Shown here: one piece after another, positions 11,183 to 21,603 of the stretch | How the letters are laid out: each line of letters opens with the position of its first letter | Numbering within the stretch: position 1 is the first letter of the stretch | Origin: Paragorgia papillata | Taxonomy: Eukaryota > Cnidaria > Anthozoa > Scleralcyonacea > Coralliidae | DNA length: 64,000 nucleotides | Assembly (NCBI GenBank): GCA_035771165.1 | Contig: JAWNZC010000311.1 | Coordinates: forward strand, 702,001-766,000 | Direction: 5' to 3' | Translations under genes and position numbers: made by a program | The notes under the pieces: generated by a model | What the model saw: the letters and a program-made list of their open reading frames with translations, nothing else | What the model was told of the DNA's origin: nothing | The model's database searches: none

Positions 11183-11440
11183 GATTCTGATTTCTCCATG
11201 GAAGAAAATGAAAGCCAGGATGAAGCTGAAGAAGCAAGTGGGAGAGGACGTGGCAGAGTTCGTGCTAGACGGGGAGGTAGGGGAAGAGCAAGAGGACAAG
11301 GCAGAGGTGCAAGAGGACAAGGAAGAGGTGCAAGAGGCCAAGGAAGAGGTGCAAGAAGAGGGTGTGGAAGAGGAAGAGGGCAACTGGTTGAAGAACTGAA
11401 TGCAGCTGAAAACCAAGCCAATCATGAACAACAATTGATT
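11183..11440 (+). CDS. TTAA-element gene, exon 2: acidic linker and RG-rich repeat
   Basis: The exon opens DSDFSMEENESQDEAEEASG and passes into an Arg-Gly tract made of 21-bp tandem units (GQGRGAR repeated). It ends LVEELNAAENQANHEQQLI before donor GTAAGA. The acceptor AG is at 11181-11182; 86 codons, phase 0 at both ends. RG tracts commonly bind RNA or DNA, which is inference here. Opposite-strand open frames over this tract are composition artefacts. Confidence 0.65.
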
Positions 11441-11598
11441 GTAAGAAAACCCTTTGTTACATGTTTCTCAATAGTTTAAAACAATTTGGTGAGAGGATGG
11501 GGCTTCATGGTTCACCCCAATAACTACACTGTGCTTGTATTCAGGATAGTCTGGTGACTTATTCGAGTTACCTACTGGGGAGGGCTATAGCCCCCCCA

Positions 11599-11730
11599 AT
11601 ATTTTTAGCAAGGGGACTAAGCCCCTCAATATTTCTAGCAAGGGGACTAAGCCCCCCAATATCTCTAGCAAAGGGGCTAAGAAAGACCTAAAAATTGCTG
11701 AGGATGGGGGGGGGGGGGGGGGGGGGGGGG
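11599..11730. repeat. 30-bp tandem repeat followed by a 25-G run
   Basis: Units start at about 11599, 11629 and 11659 and contain TCTAGCAAGGGGACTAAG-like sequence. A G25 homopolymer follows at 11706-11730. Both lie in the intron of the TTAA-element gene. Confidence 0.7.
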
Positions 11731-12009
11731 CAAACACACTCTTTAGCATCTATTGATGAATCAGCCCCTCCAATACTGTACATACTTTGACAAGAAAGAA
11801 TTTGAAGTGTTGTTAAAAACATTTTACTTCTTTATTACAACTGTTGGTATGAAAACCATTATTTAGACAGGAGTAGCTATAGGTAAACATTTTATTGTTT
11901 ATTATAAATTTAGTCCTGAAAAGGCTCTAAAACTTATTACAACAATTACCATAAATTATTATATTTCATATCCTTTAGTTTTTAATCTATGAATCTTATT
12001 TCATTTCAG

Positions 12010-12517
12010 AACGTCGTGGAAGCCTTAAATGTTGATACTCTAAGAAGGCTTGCATTAGAGCTTCTTAGAAGACAGCCAGCAGCATTTGCTGATTTGGTGA
12101 ATGGGGAAATGGCAGGTGGGGATGGAGTCCAACAACCAAACCTCCAACCTGATAATCTTCTTCTTGAGTGGTGCAACTGTGGACATTGCATTGCTATGCC
12201 AACTCAAGAAGAAAAAAAATGCTGCACCCAGACAAAACGACCCTGCATCTCAAGAACCCCCATTTTCCAAAAACTTATCCTTGATGGCAATGTTTTAGAC
12301 ATTGCTGTGTGTTATAGAAGATGTTCTCGTTTTAAACAATGTGCGAAACAACGAAAATTTTCGCCATGCAGCGTACAGACAATGTGTCTTATGGCAACAT
12401 GGACGTTTGGGAAAGGGAAACAGGAGGGTTGTACCTAGCTGCTGTGTAGTTGCCATACGAACTCGTTACCCTTCTCCCAATGGTTTCTACACAGGATATA
12501 GGCCTGCAAGATTGTAA
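12010..12517 (+). CDS. TTAA-element gene, exon 3: P2X7-type intracellular (ballast) domain
   Basis: After acceptor AG at 12008-12009 the frame reads NVVEALNVDTLRRLALELL and then the P2X7 C-terminal signature: a WCNCGHC cluster, CC and C pairs, FQKLILDGNVLDIAV, RHAAYRQCVLWQHGRLGKG, NRRVVPSCCVVAIR and YTGYRP. In vertebrate P2X7 receptors this Zn-coordinating domain sits in the cytosol, and free-standing versions are common in invertebrates. There is no P2X channel domain here. A one-base loss near 12310-12316 shifts the frame between VLDIAV and EDVLVLNN, so this copy is broken or mis-sequenced. Stop TAA at 12515-12517; AATAAA at about 12581. Confidence 0.85.
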
Positions 12518-13384
12518 ATAATGTACATTTATAATTGAAGAGGTTATTTCACTGGTCTCAAAATGACATGTAACCATTTCAATAAAACTAGTTATAAACT
12601 TAACTTAGATCAAGTTTGAAATAAAAAAGGTAAATGCTTCAGATTATAATTATGACAAAATGTCAGTCTGAGGTCAGCAAAATAACTTCTTCCATTTATA
12701 ACTAAATATTTCATACTCTTGGCAAATACTTTAGCCCTTATATTATTGACGCATAACATTGCGAGCAATGCCCATCAAGTTTCCCTTTCAAAAAAGGCAT
12801 TTGCTTGAAATGTATGGCTGTTTTGCTCTATGTCAGAGCTCGTCAGCATGCCTAGGAAACACTAAAGTAACATTAATTGATAAATCAGTGAGTCCGACAT
12901 GGACAGCCTGACCCATCAATAGGGCCCGGGGGTTTGAAATCAGAGTTTTCCTTCTCCTAGGTGGACTGCCTGCCAAGGCTTATGAGCTCCACCTACCCAG
13001 AGCAATCTGGTTTTAAGGTGCCAGAAACTCGCCTTTCACACCTTTGCTACCAAATTTAAACAGTACAGTAGTTAGCAAAGGAGTTTGGCTAGGAAACAGA
13101 CCCTGTTGGACATTTCATGGAAGTGGAGTAGCTCAATTCTCCACACCATCCCAGTCATCCTAACCCTTTAAATACAGCTACAATACAATAAATAGCCCAT
13201 GCATGAGGGACAGTGGGATCACCAAGTTATGCTATTGTATCACAGCCAACAAGGGTGAGAAATATCATTAACAATTGGACAATGAGACCAAGCTGTCCAT
13301 GAGCATGAGCAGATAGTCAACGAAGGCACAGCCAAGTAACTTATCACTATGACAATAAGGGTGAATTAAAATGTTTCTGAGCCC
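12518..13384. other. interior of the TTAA element, no recognised feature
   Basis: Non-coding sequence downstream of the P2X7-domain exon. No open frame of note. Confidence 0.5.
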
Positions 13385-13460
13385 CAGACAGGGATTGCGC
13401 TTGTAACCTTCTGATGACTGGTTAATGGTCTAAGCACTGTCAACCTACTGTACTTAGACT
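13385..13460 (-). repeat. tRNA-like SINE fragment
   Basis: On the minus strand, GTGCTTAGACCATTAACCAG, TCATCAG and a GGTTACAAGCGCAATCC stretch resemble an anticodon arm and B box. It shares AACCAGTCATCAG with a plus-strand fragment at 13825-13860 that has a GTAGCTCAGTGCGTAGAGC A-box-like start. Both are partial. Confidence 0.35.
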
Positions 13461-13501
13461 CATGGAGAGCTCAGGCTGCAAATTCATAGTCATGTACTCC
13501 T

Positions 13502-13617
13502 ATTAAGCAGTAGCATTTGCATATGAAATGTAGTGAGTGGACATTGTGAGTGGTGCACATGTGCAAGCTTACATTACCCTATTCATTACACTTCATATGC
13601 CAATGCTACTGCTTAGG
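13502..13617. repeat. fold-back MITE inside the TTAA element
   Basis: Arms TTAAGCAGTAGCATTTGCAT and its near complement ATGCCAATGCTACTGCTTA flank a short centre. The next part, ATGAAATGTAGTGAGT, also pairs with ATTCATTACACTTCAT. Confidence 0.7.
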
Positions 13618-13662
13618 GGCACCTGACTATCACTTTGCAATATTAGCATTCAATGAGTCTAA

Positions 13663-13822
13663 GGGCGCTTTCCAATTGACAAGGTTAGACCGATCAGTCT
13701 GGCCAGAATGGACTTGCTTTTGATTAGGACCAAATTTTCCAGTCAGACCATCCCAGGTCTCAAACAAATTGTGTTCTATTTAACCGGACTGACCGGTCTA
13801 ACCGTGTAAATGGAAAACCCCC
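13663..13822. repeat. short MITE with GGGCGCTTTCC / GGAAAACCCCC ends
   Basis: Imperfect inverted arms share GGTTAGACCGATCAGTC against GACTGACCGGTCTAACC, each about 20 bp from its end. A second insertion within the 3' half of the TTAA element. Confidence 0.6.
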
Positions 13823-14213
13823 TTAGTAGCTCAGTGCGTAGAGCATCTAACCAGTCATCAGGTGGTGGGGGGGGGGGGGGGGGAGGGGCAGAAACAGTTT
13901 CTGAGGACTTGAGCTGGACAAACGTCTAGTGAATGTCAGTGTTACATCAAACTAAGCTCGCACATGTACCAGGATGTACACCATCACAAAATAAACTCAT
14001 CAGCCAAAATATCATGTTAATGAAACAGCAAAACTAATGCAAAAAAACGAAGTAATGTTCTTATTCTACATCCTCTAGTGATAAGTCTACTCGGCTGAAC
14101 ATTGTTAACCACTTGTTCTTGGATAACTCAGCCTCGTTGCCTAATTGTTAATTATGTCATGGGTTTCATTTTGTAAATTAGACAGTATGTAAATATAGTA
14201 TAAGAACTAGTTA

Positions 14214-14784
14214 CTAAAATCTTGACTTATGGGGTTCCACAAGTGATTTTACTGAAGGGGGAGGAATAGCAGATATGTTGGGAGCAATCCTCCTTGGGTC
14301 TTCACTTACGATACCAATTCTTTGATTCACAGTTCCCTCAGAACTGGCTCTTTTCTCAAACATATTCAAGAGAAATTTAGGGATATAGCTATACATTTTA
14401 GGCTTCAGGACTTGAACATGGCACCATCGTTGTGTCCTCTTACTGAACTTGCGTCCAAACCTAGTAACAAACTCTATTTTATAATTGCATACTAAAGAAA
14501 TGAATGTGTAGTAGGTAAAATAAATGAAAATAATAACTGACATTATTCAATAAGTTACCTTGGTTGACCATCAGCTGTGGTTGCTTGTGATCTAAATTCC
14601 CTCCATCGTTTAAAAGAATCAAATAAATACACTCTAGAGGCATCCCTTCTAGTAAAATATTCTTTTCTACTTGCTGCTTTGTCTGATTGCCCGTACTCGA
14701 CGGATTCGGATTCGAACTCGAAGAATTTGAATCGCCCATCTTGTTCGATACGCGGTAGCTTTGCGATATAAACAACGCGCACAC
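14214..14784 (-). CDS. small minus-strand gene of the TTAA element (two exons, frame uncertain)
   Basis: Near the right inverted repeat, a minus frame starts MGDSNSSSSNPNPSSTGNQ and reaches donor GTAACT at 14559-14558 in phase 1. The next exon, after a CTTTAG acceptor near 14491, reads CNYKIEFVTRFGRKFSKRTQ and ends SLVEPHKSRF at 14214. The phases agree. A competing frame in the first exon (with SRVYLFDSFKRWREF) starts at an ATG at 14845 but does not match the second exon's phase. Function unknown; it could be a DNA-binding partner used in transposition, which is speculation. Confidence 0.35.
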
Positions 14785-14870
14785 AGCTAGTTAGACTGGG
14801 AAGCTGGGAACGACAACATCCGGTGGAGGCTCCTACGATAGACATGCGCAGAACGGACTGTAACCCCCCT

Positions 14871-15030
14871 TTAAGAAAGGTTTTTGAGCAACTTTTACGT
14901 TGAAACTTCCTAAGATTGTTTTAATTGGTTCCATAATTCCTTGATTGTTCGGAACAATCGCAAAACCCATCATCGCATTTCCATCCTCAGTGTTTTTGCG
15001 TGGTGGTGGTGTAATTGGTTTTAAACAGTA
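14871..15030 (-). pseudogene. Penelope-like element, upstream coding part
   Basis: On minus the frame reads MMGFAIVPNNQGIMEPIKTI and then LGSFNVKVAQKPFL up to the TTAA insertion site, the stretch just before the GIY-YIG region in Penelope-like reverse transcriptases. It continues in frame at 10300 once the inserted element is removed. Upstream an in-frame TAG near 15055 shows decay. Confidence 0.7.
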
Positions 15031-15792
15031 TTTTAGGAAACCATAGGGAATGCCCTATCCAGTTTAAACAGAGATCAGTGGTTATTCCTAGTTGATTTTT
15101 CGCAGCCATAATGCGTATTATGCGCACGCGCGTCGCCATCTTGTCCTCTATTTCTGCGAATGTTTATTGACGTAAGTTTATTGGCGTACTGTAGTAATTT
15201 TGAAAAGCGATATTTAAGCCGAGAAAATCAAAGCAAAAGTTTATGTAAATCAGGAAGATGTTTTATCAAATATAAAATCACGGGCATGCATGGTGCTCAT
15301 CAGGAAAGCCGCAATTTCAGTGGAATGAGGGGCAGCTGCCTTGGAGAGAAAGGAGCTGAAATTCTTTTTAGTATAAGTAAGCCCGTGCTTGAAATAGCCA
15401 TTGTGCTATTTTAATATTGAACAATAGTTGAAAAGATCAATGGCTGAGTATTATGTGAATTTACTTATTAACATACTTATATTTCATTCGAGAATTTGTG
15501 CCGTAACACAACGTTAATTATCCGGCCTGTTTACTCAAAACTTCATTAGAGCAAAACTTTGCATTCCTCCACTCTCATTTTATAATATATTAGGCCATGT
15601 CCACAAGTATCCGCTTTCATAGCATTTTTATATTGTTCCCAGTCCTCAGGGGGGCAGAAAACATTGGTCTCATTGCCTGAAACAATATGAAAACGCTAGG
15701 AAAACGTATACGTCTGGATGGAGTCTTATACTTAAAGCAATATTTAACTTTAATATCTAGTGTTTAGTATATAATAATGATTATTATTAATA
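15031..15792. other. intron, no recognised feature
   Basis: AT-rich sequence with no supported exon. A CGCCATCTTGTCC-type stretch at about 15134 also occurs at about 31609, suggesting a dispersed repeat. Confidence 0.4.
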
Positions 15793-15930
15793 TTATGGAT
15801 TATTATATGGCTGGGCTTGTTTTCGGGTCATTACGCCAAACGACGCGCGCTGATTGGTTGCTGAGAGGTCCGGAAAAAGCCGTAATGCCCTCTCGGCACT
15901 GTGAGAGGGCATTACGTCCTTTTTAATGAC
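15793..15930. repeat. diverged repeat related to 1575-1684
   Basis: Starts ATTATATGGCTGGGCTTG and contains a pair GCCCTCTCGGCAC/GTGAGAGGGC forming a short hairpin. The reverse complement of the first part resembles 1575-1684. Confidence 0.5.
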
Positions 15931-16217
15931 CTGCAAGTTTTGGCGGGAAAATTACTGAGTTGATTTGAATGAAAATAAAAGCGAATTAGATATATTCGTT
16001 GGAAAATTTTGAAAAATAATACGTCATGAAACATTAGTGTTTCTTTTTATAAAGACTTCCTATTTAAAAGCGCGAAAAATAAAAGCCTAACAGGTGTAAA
16101 CATGAAGCGAAACGAACAAGCTCAAAAGTAAGAACTAAAGTGAACAGCGACACCTGATCAAGACAAACGTAGAACTAAAAACAGTTAAGAAAACAAACCA
16201 AAAGCCATATAATAAAT

Positions 16218-16365
16218 GGCTTATTAACCTCGTTTTCTCGGTCTGTACAGGAAAGTATTTGCCCTCGGTTTCTCTCGCACAAACCTCGCCCCTTCGTCGC
16301 TCGGTCTGTACGAAAACCTCGGGCAAATACTTTCCCGTACACACCTCGAACTCGGTTAATAAGCC
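16218..16365. repeat. palindromic MITE, CTTATTAACCGAG family, copy 3
   Basis: Ends GGCTTATTAACC and GGTTAATAAGCC are exact complements. Internal arms include GTACAGGAAAGTATTTGCCC and its near complement. Confidence 0.7.
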
Positions 16366-16472
16366 TTTAATAATAATAATTATCAAATTAATAAATAATT
16401 CATGTAACAGTTTGTACTAATATATTTCTTTCATTCCTAAGCAATACGTTTTTCCATTGTCTTTTCTTGCAG

Positions 16473-16587
16473 TTCACAACAAACTAGGATTTGGTTTAAT
16501 GGACGCCAAAAAGCTAGTTCGTTACGGAATGAAGTGGAGCAATGTACCAAAGAAAAGCACCTGTACTATTACAAAACAGGTCACGAG
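16473..16587 (+). CDS. proprotein convertase exon 4: start of the P domain
   Basis: Completing the Val codon from exon 3, it reads HNKLGFGLMDAKKLVRYGMK and then WSNVPKKSTCT. The GFGLMDA motif is the conserved GYGLLDA junction between catalytic and P domains of convertases. Acceptor CTTGCAG ends at 16472 and donor GTAAAC follows 16587 (phase 2). Confidence 0.87.
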
Positions 16588-17359
16588 GTAAACTCTCATC
16601 CTTTCTCTATGTGGCATATTTTGTTTTTGTGTCATTAAAAATTGAAATAGATACATGGTCGGTTGGTCAGCCGCGGCCCAACAATCAGTACCATTTGCGT
16701 AGCTAAACTGCTTTTAGATCGCATTACTATTTAGTATCTAATTTCAATGATTTGCTCTATATGTTATTGTTCTGATGGGACCAATATCAGTGTTATTAAA
16801 GTGTTATTAAAGCGTAACCTTGCTTCACAAAGATCTACAGACAATAGGGTAAAGGCTATTTTCAATACGTCCGCTTTGCCCGCGCGGGAGGAGCAGGCTT
16901 TGAAAATTGGAAATATTTCAACTTCCAAGACGAACTAAACAATGCACGCTCCGCCCGCGCGTGCAAAGCGGACGTAATGAAAACGGCCTTTATAGGCTAG
17001 GTAACGAAAGGAGCCTTAAATCGAGGGAGGACTGGTGGGGCAACAATGTTAGCCCCTTGATGCGAAATATTTGTACAAGTACCTCTCTCGAAAAAAAACG
17101 AAGCCCAAGGAGAAGGTGCGCATTGCCCTGATCAGGCGGTACTAGCTCCTCAAACTGTCATCATGTGCTTGCTCTTGCTTATTTTATACCCTTCGCTATA
17201 CACATTGTTGCACTTAATGGTTGCCTTATCTAAACATTTCATCGTGACAAACAAATAAACGGCATCTAACTTGATCTAATATGCCAACAGATATAAACGT
17301 TTACTATTATAATGCACACAAATTCCATAACAACAAAGACATCAATGAATGCTTCACTG
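16588..17359. other. intron, no recognised feature
   Basis: No supported exon. A GTCCGCTTTGCCCGCGCGGG segment at 16868 pairs with CCGCGCGTGCAAAGCGGAC near 16955, a short diverged fold-back. Confidence 0.4.
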
Positions 17360-17830
17360 ATAACTTATTTCTAACTCTTAATTGTAATATAAGAAGCTTG
17401 TCTGCCAATTTTGAAAATTTAGTTAATACGTATTTCTAGTTGTACTTTCCCTTTTCACTAATAGGCATCACTAAAATCAAACTCAATTTTGACCAAGACT
17501 TCCTATTAAATGATATAGCCTGGATATCATTTTGTATCTCAACTAGCCTCGTTCAGATTTAACCACTACAAAAATGAGTTTGAAACTTTATGCAGGTGGT
17601 TGAGAAACAAAATTATTCCAAGCGTAATATGTTATCATATCTGGAGTCATTCATAGACAACCTAACGGAAATTTTAAAAAAAAATTGTAAAATATTTATA
17701 TTCAACAATTGATAAGATTCACTGAGGAAACAGGTATTGTATTAATCTAAGAGATTTTAGCTTAGATATTTTAAGGTTTGGATATCTCAAAAACAATGAC
17801 ACCAATTTTGATGTGGCTTTGTGAAAATGT
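17360..17830 (+). pseudogene. LINE endonuclease-domain fragment
   Basis: The plus frame reads LTLNCNIRSLSANFENLVN, then in another frame YFPFSLIGITKIKLNFDQD, matching the apurinic-endonuclease start of CR1/L2-like non-LTR retrotransposons (N-x-R-S-L, IGITE-K). A later piece CINLRDFSLDILRF resembles the GDFN block. Several stops and shifts show it is dead. Confidence 0.55.
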
Positions 17831-18138
17831 TGGCCACAGACCGAAGACCAATCCATTATATTTTGGTTGAATTGGGTTGAGAATTGAATGACAATTTCAT
17901 AAAAATATGAGCACAAGATTCTGCATGCAGGAGAAATATATGAACAAGAAAGCACTCAGAGATGCATAACCGCCAGCGGGTTATTGAGACTCCAGTTTAA
18001 TTTACACTATATATACATTGCATCTAATTTTAAACCAAATTAAACCAAAATTTAATGGCTTGTTCCATCATCAATGTGTCTAATTTCCATGAAAACCTGC
18101 GCAGTAGTTTGTCAGATATCCTGACGTCGAAAGACATA

Positions 18139-18459
18139 CAAACAAACAAACAAACAAACAAACAAACAAACAAACAAACAAACAAACAAACAAACAAACA
18201 AACAAACAAACAAACAAACAAACAAACAAACAAACAAACAAACAAACAAACAAACAAACAAACAAACAAACAAACAAACAAACAAACAAACAAACAAACA
18301 AACAAACAAACAAACAAACAAACAAACAAACAAACAAACAAACAAACAAACAAACAAACAAACAAACAAACAAACAAACAAACAAACGAACGAACGAACG
18401 AACGAACGAACGAACGAACGAACGAACGAACAAACAAACAAACAAACAGACAAACAAAG
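18139..18459. repeat. AAAC microsatellite with an internal GAAC block
   Basis: About 62 uninterrupted CAAA units (18139-18386), then 11 CGAA units (18387-18430), then more CAAA with one CAGA variant. Because the period is 4, every frame is open on both strands; the 110-138 residue frames here are artefacts. Confidence 0.97.
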
Positions 18460-19265
18460 GTGAAAACATAACCACCTGGCAGAGAGAAAATTAAGTAATT
18501 GCGCTAATTACTTTTATATTATGCAAACTTTTAACGAAATATTTAGCTGAGTTAAAAAAATTGTAATGAACTTGGCAGTTCTTTTGTTTTATTTTTCCTA
18601 ATGGTACACGAGGACAATCAAGCATTCTATTTACACATGTCTAAGTCTCGTGAGCTAGCCTGGTAATTAGTGAAATATCTCGTTTTTCTATAAACATCCC
18701 ATATAACACGAGAGCGGAATTCTTGCTATGATGTCAAACTTGTGTAAAATCTGCTTTCGATAAAGTTCTGTTTGTTCCATTGTTAGAGACGTTGCTGCGG
18801 CTATTAATGCGGAAATTTGAGACAAGATAGAAAAATAATAGAAATTACAGACATATAGCAGTGCTACATGCAAACGTTTTAATTGAATTACATTCAAACG
18901 GTTATCTGGTCAAGGGAAAACACTTATCATAAAGACTCGAAAACAAGTGCAGCAAAGCATCACGAATGGGTGATTCATAGGGTATAGCGAAACAATAGAC
19001 ACAAGCTACGTCAAAGCTATATTTCGCCAAAGATTTTGGCTTCTAGTCCATACCAAAAATCAAATACTAATCCTTATTCCACCAATAACTCTACCCTTAA
19101 AAAAGCAAATGTCTACTCAAAACAATTGTAAAAACAATTGAGAACGTCTTTGTCTTCTACCCAAATAAGCAACCCGAATATTGAGGTGACAAATGTGCTG
19201 ATTTTATTATGTTATCTTACTTTAGAAAAATTCAAGAAACCGGCCTTCCATATGTTTTCATTCAG
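18460..19265. other. intron, no recognised feature
   Basis: No supported exon or repeat between the microsatellite and convertase exon 5. Confidence 0.5.
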
Positions 19266-19276
19266 GCTGTCACCAG

Positions 19277-19539
19277 TAAATCATGTAACATTAGGTATCT
19301 GGAACACGTTGAGGTAAAATTCAGTTTGAATTACACACGCCGCGGGTTACTTCAAATGGATTTATACTCACCCCATCGCACAAAGTCACGTATCCTATAC
19401 GCACGCCTGATGGACACGTTAACAAGAAGAAAATCCTACACAGATCTTTCTATTAAAAGTGTCCATTACTGGGGAGAAGACCCTCGTGGTTCTTGGTCCT
19501 TTAAGCTACATAATACTCTACCCTATCTGGGTAAATCAG
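19277..19539 (+). CDS. proprotein convertase exon 5: P domain core
   Basis: Reads SKSCNIRYLEHVEVKFSLNY, TRRGLLQMDLYSP, then SVHYWGEDPRGSWSFKLHNT, the LEHV, RRG, L-SP and W-ED--G-W motifs of the PCSK P (Homo B) domain. Acceptor is either 19276 (CACCAG, which matches exon 4 phase) or 19265 (CATTCAG, which would need an alternative donor at the end of exon 4). Donor GTAGGC follows 19539, phase 1. The residue before the HRTKSR stretch is His where many relatives have Gly. Confidence 0.85.
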
Positions 19540-20892
19540 GTAGGCTTTAAATTATACAATGCAAATCTTAATCATAATTTTTCTAAAACATTATTTAGTT
19601 CCATAATTTTGAGCAAGGCTTTGTCTTGTATGCGCAGAGTGATAAAGCATAAACGGTGTTTTGGATAAGATCCAATCGCAGCCGTATCTCGGGCACCTGT
19701 ACTCCCCCGAAATCACGGCTGGTTACTCGTGAGCTAGCGTTACTGGGGTCACACATTAGGGACTTCAAGAAACCACAGCGACTACGGTAACGTGTTTGCA
19801 CAATAGAATTTTATATAAAATACAAAGAGCTTTTGTAAATGACAGCCCCAAGAGTAATCTTTACGCCGTCGTGACTCCTTTGGCAACGTAGAAAAAGCAT
19901 TTTTATGTTGTAAGACAACGCGAAACCTGAGTCACTACAGAAGCCTTGGAGAAGCTTAACATTACTCTTGCGACTACCATAGATTGAACAAGGGTTTTCC
20001 CTCAAGAATTGAAGAACAAAACGAGTCTTTGCGATTATGTATCTTGAAATTTAAATGTATAAAAACACCACCATTTAATACCCCTGTTAAACTTTCTACC
20101 GTATATAGCCGTAGTCCGTTGTCTGAATCTTAAAGTCCATATTAATATTAATAGAATGACTACGATAAGTTGCATAAAAGCGTTTTATTCAACTCAGACA
20201 ACTCGTGGAGAACAACATGTGTTCCTTTTCGACTTCTTCAAAGCTTCCTCCTTATTCAGCACTCTCACCGCGCGTGCTCCAAACAGGAAGTTACATCATA
20301 ACATACTATAGGGGGGAAAGACTTTAACATTTTTACACTCCTCACACTAGTTATTGTCGATTTACACCAATCACAAACGTGCATGCACATTTTCTGCAGG
20401 CATATATTATTGCGATTGTTGCATGAATTATCCCGTCAGTTTAAAATGGAAATCAGTAGAATGCAGATGAATAAGGCATGCAATCGCATTTTTGAAACAT
20501 TTAAGGTTGATCGTCTGAAAGAAACCAAAACCAATCTTAATTCAAAGAAAGCATGTGCGTGTGTTACTATCACGACACCAAACATGTAGAATTGCAAGAG
20601 ACTTCGTTTGATAATTGCCAAAGATCTCTGTACCGAAGCAAAGAATCGAAAAAACTTCAAGAAATGTTACTTTGTGATTTTAAGTGCTCTTTCAAAAAAA
20701 CAAAAACAAACACTGAATGTGACAGGAGAAAGGAACAGGACTCATGTCCCAATTGACACCCAACCCCTTAATTCTATAAGAACAATAATAATGTGAACAA
20801 TATAAAGAAACATAACTATAACTTAACACGCAACTATTTTAAGACTTAAACTAGTGAACTAAGGCATAATTTGAGATAAAGTTGCAACTCAT
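19540..20892. other. intron, no recognised feature
   Basis: First part of a 3.6-kb intron. Overlapping short open frames on both strands, none with recognisable family motifs. Confidence 0.45.
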
Positions 20893-21215
20893 TAAGTGCA
20901 TCCAGGAGGGATGTAGGTAGATAATATAGTGCGGTACATTTTATGAAGACTAGACTTAAATAAAGAAACTGTTTCACAGGTTTTCAGATGATGTGGAAGA
21001 GTGTTCCACAGTTCGGCTGACCTGATAAAACAAGATTTCCTAAAGTAATCCTGCTTGTGTTTTATAATTAGATTAAAGTTGTTATCATCATAATTACGTA
21101 GTTTGTACCCTGTTTCAAAAGTGCATAAATAATTGTTAATGTTAATAGAAATAAGTCTTTTCCTCGATTTGAATACTAGTATTAAATCAGAGATCTCTCT
21201 ACGAAATTCTAGTGG
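20893..21215 (-). pseudogene. LINE reverse-transcriptase C-terminal fragment
   Basis: One minus frame is open for about 105 codons without an ATG at its start: LPLEFRREISDLILVFKSR, then FIRSAELWNTLPHHLKTCET and SLFKSSLHKMYRTILS, stop TAA. This tail, with (R/V)-x-LWN-LP, is typical of CR1/L2-type ORF2 ends in cnidarians. It is a 5'-truncated copy. Confidence 0.65.
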
Positions 21216-21347
21216 AAGGTGATTAAATTAAGCATTCTAATAATTCTCTAAACAATTATTTGTAAACATTTCCGTCAAATTTTATTATTTTTAAAATAAA
21301 AGTCTACTAGATAACCGCTTTTATTCTATAAACTAAAGAGGCTTCTG

Positions 21348-21603
21348 CAGACAATCAGTGACAAAAGTGTTGGGACACTTCAACTGAAAAAGCAACATTT
21401 TCCGTTTTATGTTTCCCCGGCCCCCCTGTTCAATGTTCAATATTTAAGCGCTCATTTTCACGTTCACAGCGTCCCTTATTTCCTAGTCAACATTGTAAAG
21501 GGAGGGGGAGGGAGGGATAAACTCTATCACGAGAAAAAATGTAAAATGTATTAAGTTAACCTACAAACACAAAGTGTCCAAAGGTATTTTGTCACTGATT
21601 GTA
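21348..21603. mobile_element. MITE with CAGACAATCAGTGACAAAA ends, copy A
   Basis: The left end CAGACAATCAGTGACAAAA and the right end TTTTGTCACTGATTGTA are inverted. A GGAGGGGGAGGGAGGG tract lies inside. Copies lie at 29634-29860 (left end lost) and 32237-32488, in the opposite orientation. Confidence 0.75.

Larger units (their letters stand above)
10301..14870. mobile_element. 4.57-kb DNA element with 29-bp TIRs and TTAA target duplication
   Basis: The left terminus starts AGGGGGGTTACAGTCCGTTC at 10301. The right terminus, read on the minus strand from 14870, is identical for 29 bp (10301-10329 and 14842-14870). TTAA flanks both ends (10297-10300 and 14871-14874). Removing the element plus one TTAA rejoins the Penelope frame as QKPFL-TLGHIFAKPKD, so the boundaries are exact. 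TTAA duplications are typical of piggyBac and Kolobok elements. I see no transposase; the cargo is a P2X7-domain gene on plus and a small gene on minus. It may be non-autonomous or use an unrecognised transposase. Confidence 0.9.

Noticed and set aside
11120..11434. Minus-strand 104- and 80-residue frames rich in Ser/Pro/Leu
   Set aside because: Antisense shadow of the RG-repeat exon; no splice or family support.
13825..13885. tRNA gene candidate (GTAGCTCAGTGCGTAGAGC)
   Set aside because: B box replaced by a G run and no acceptor stem; a SINE fragment at best.
18030..18475. Open frames of 110-138 residues on both strands rich in NKQT or FVCL
   Set aside because: Pure translation of the 4-bp microsatellite; every frame is open.
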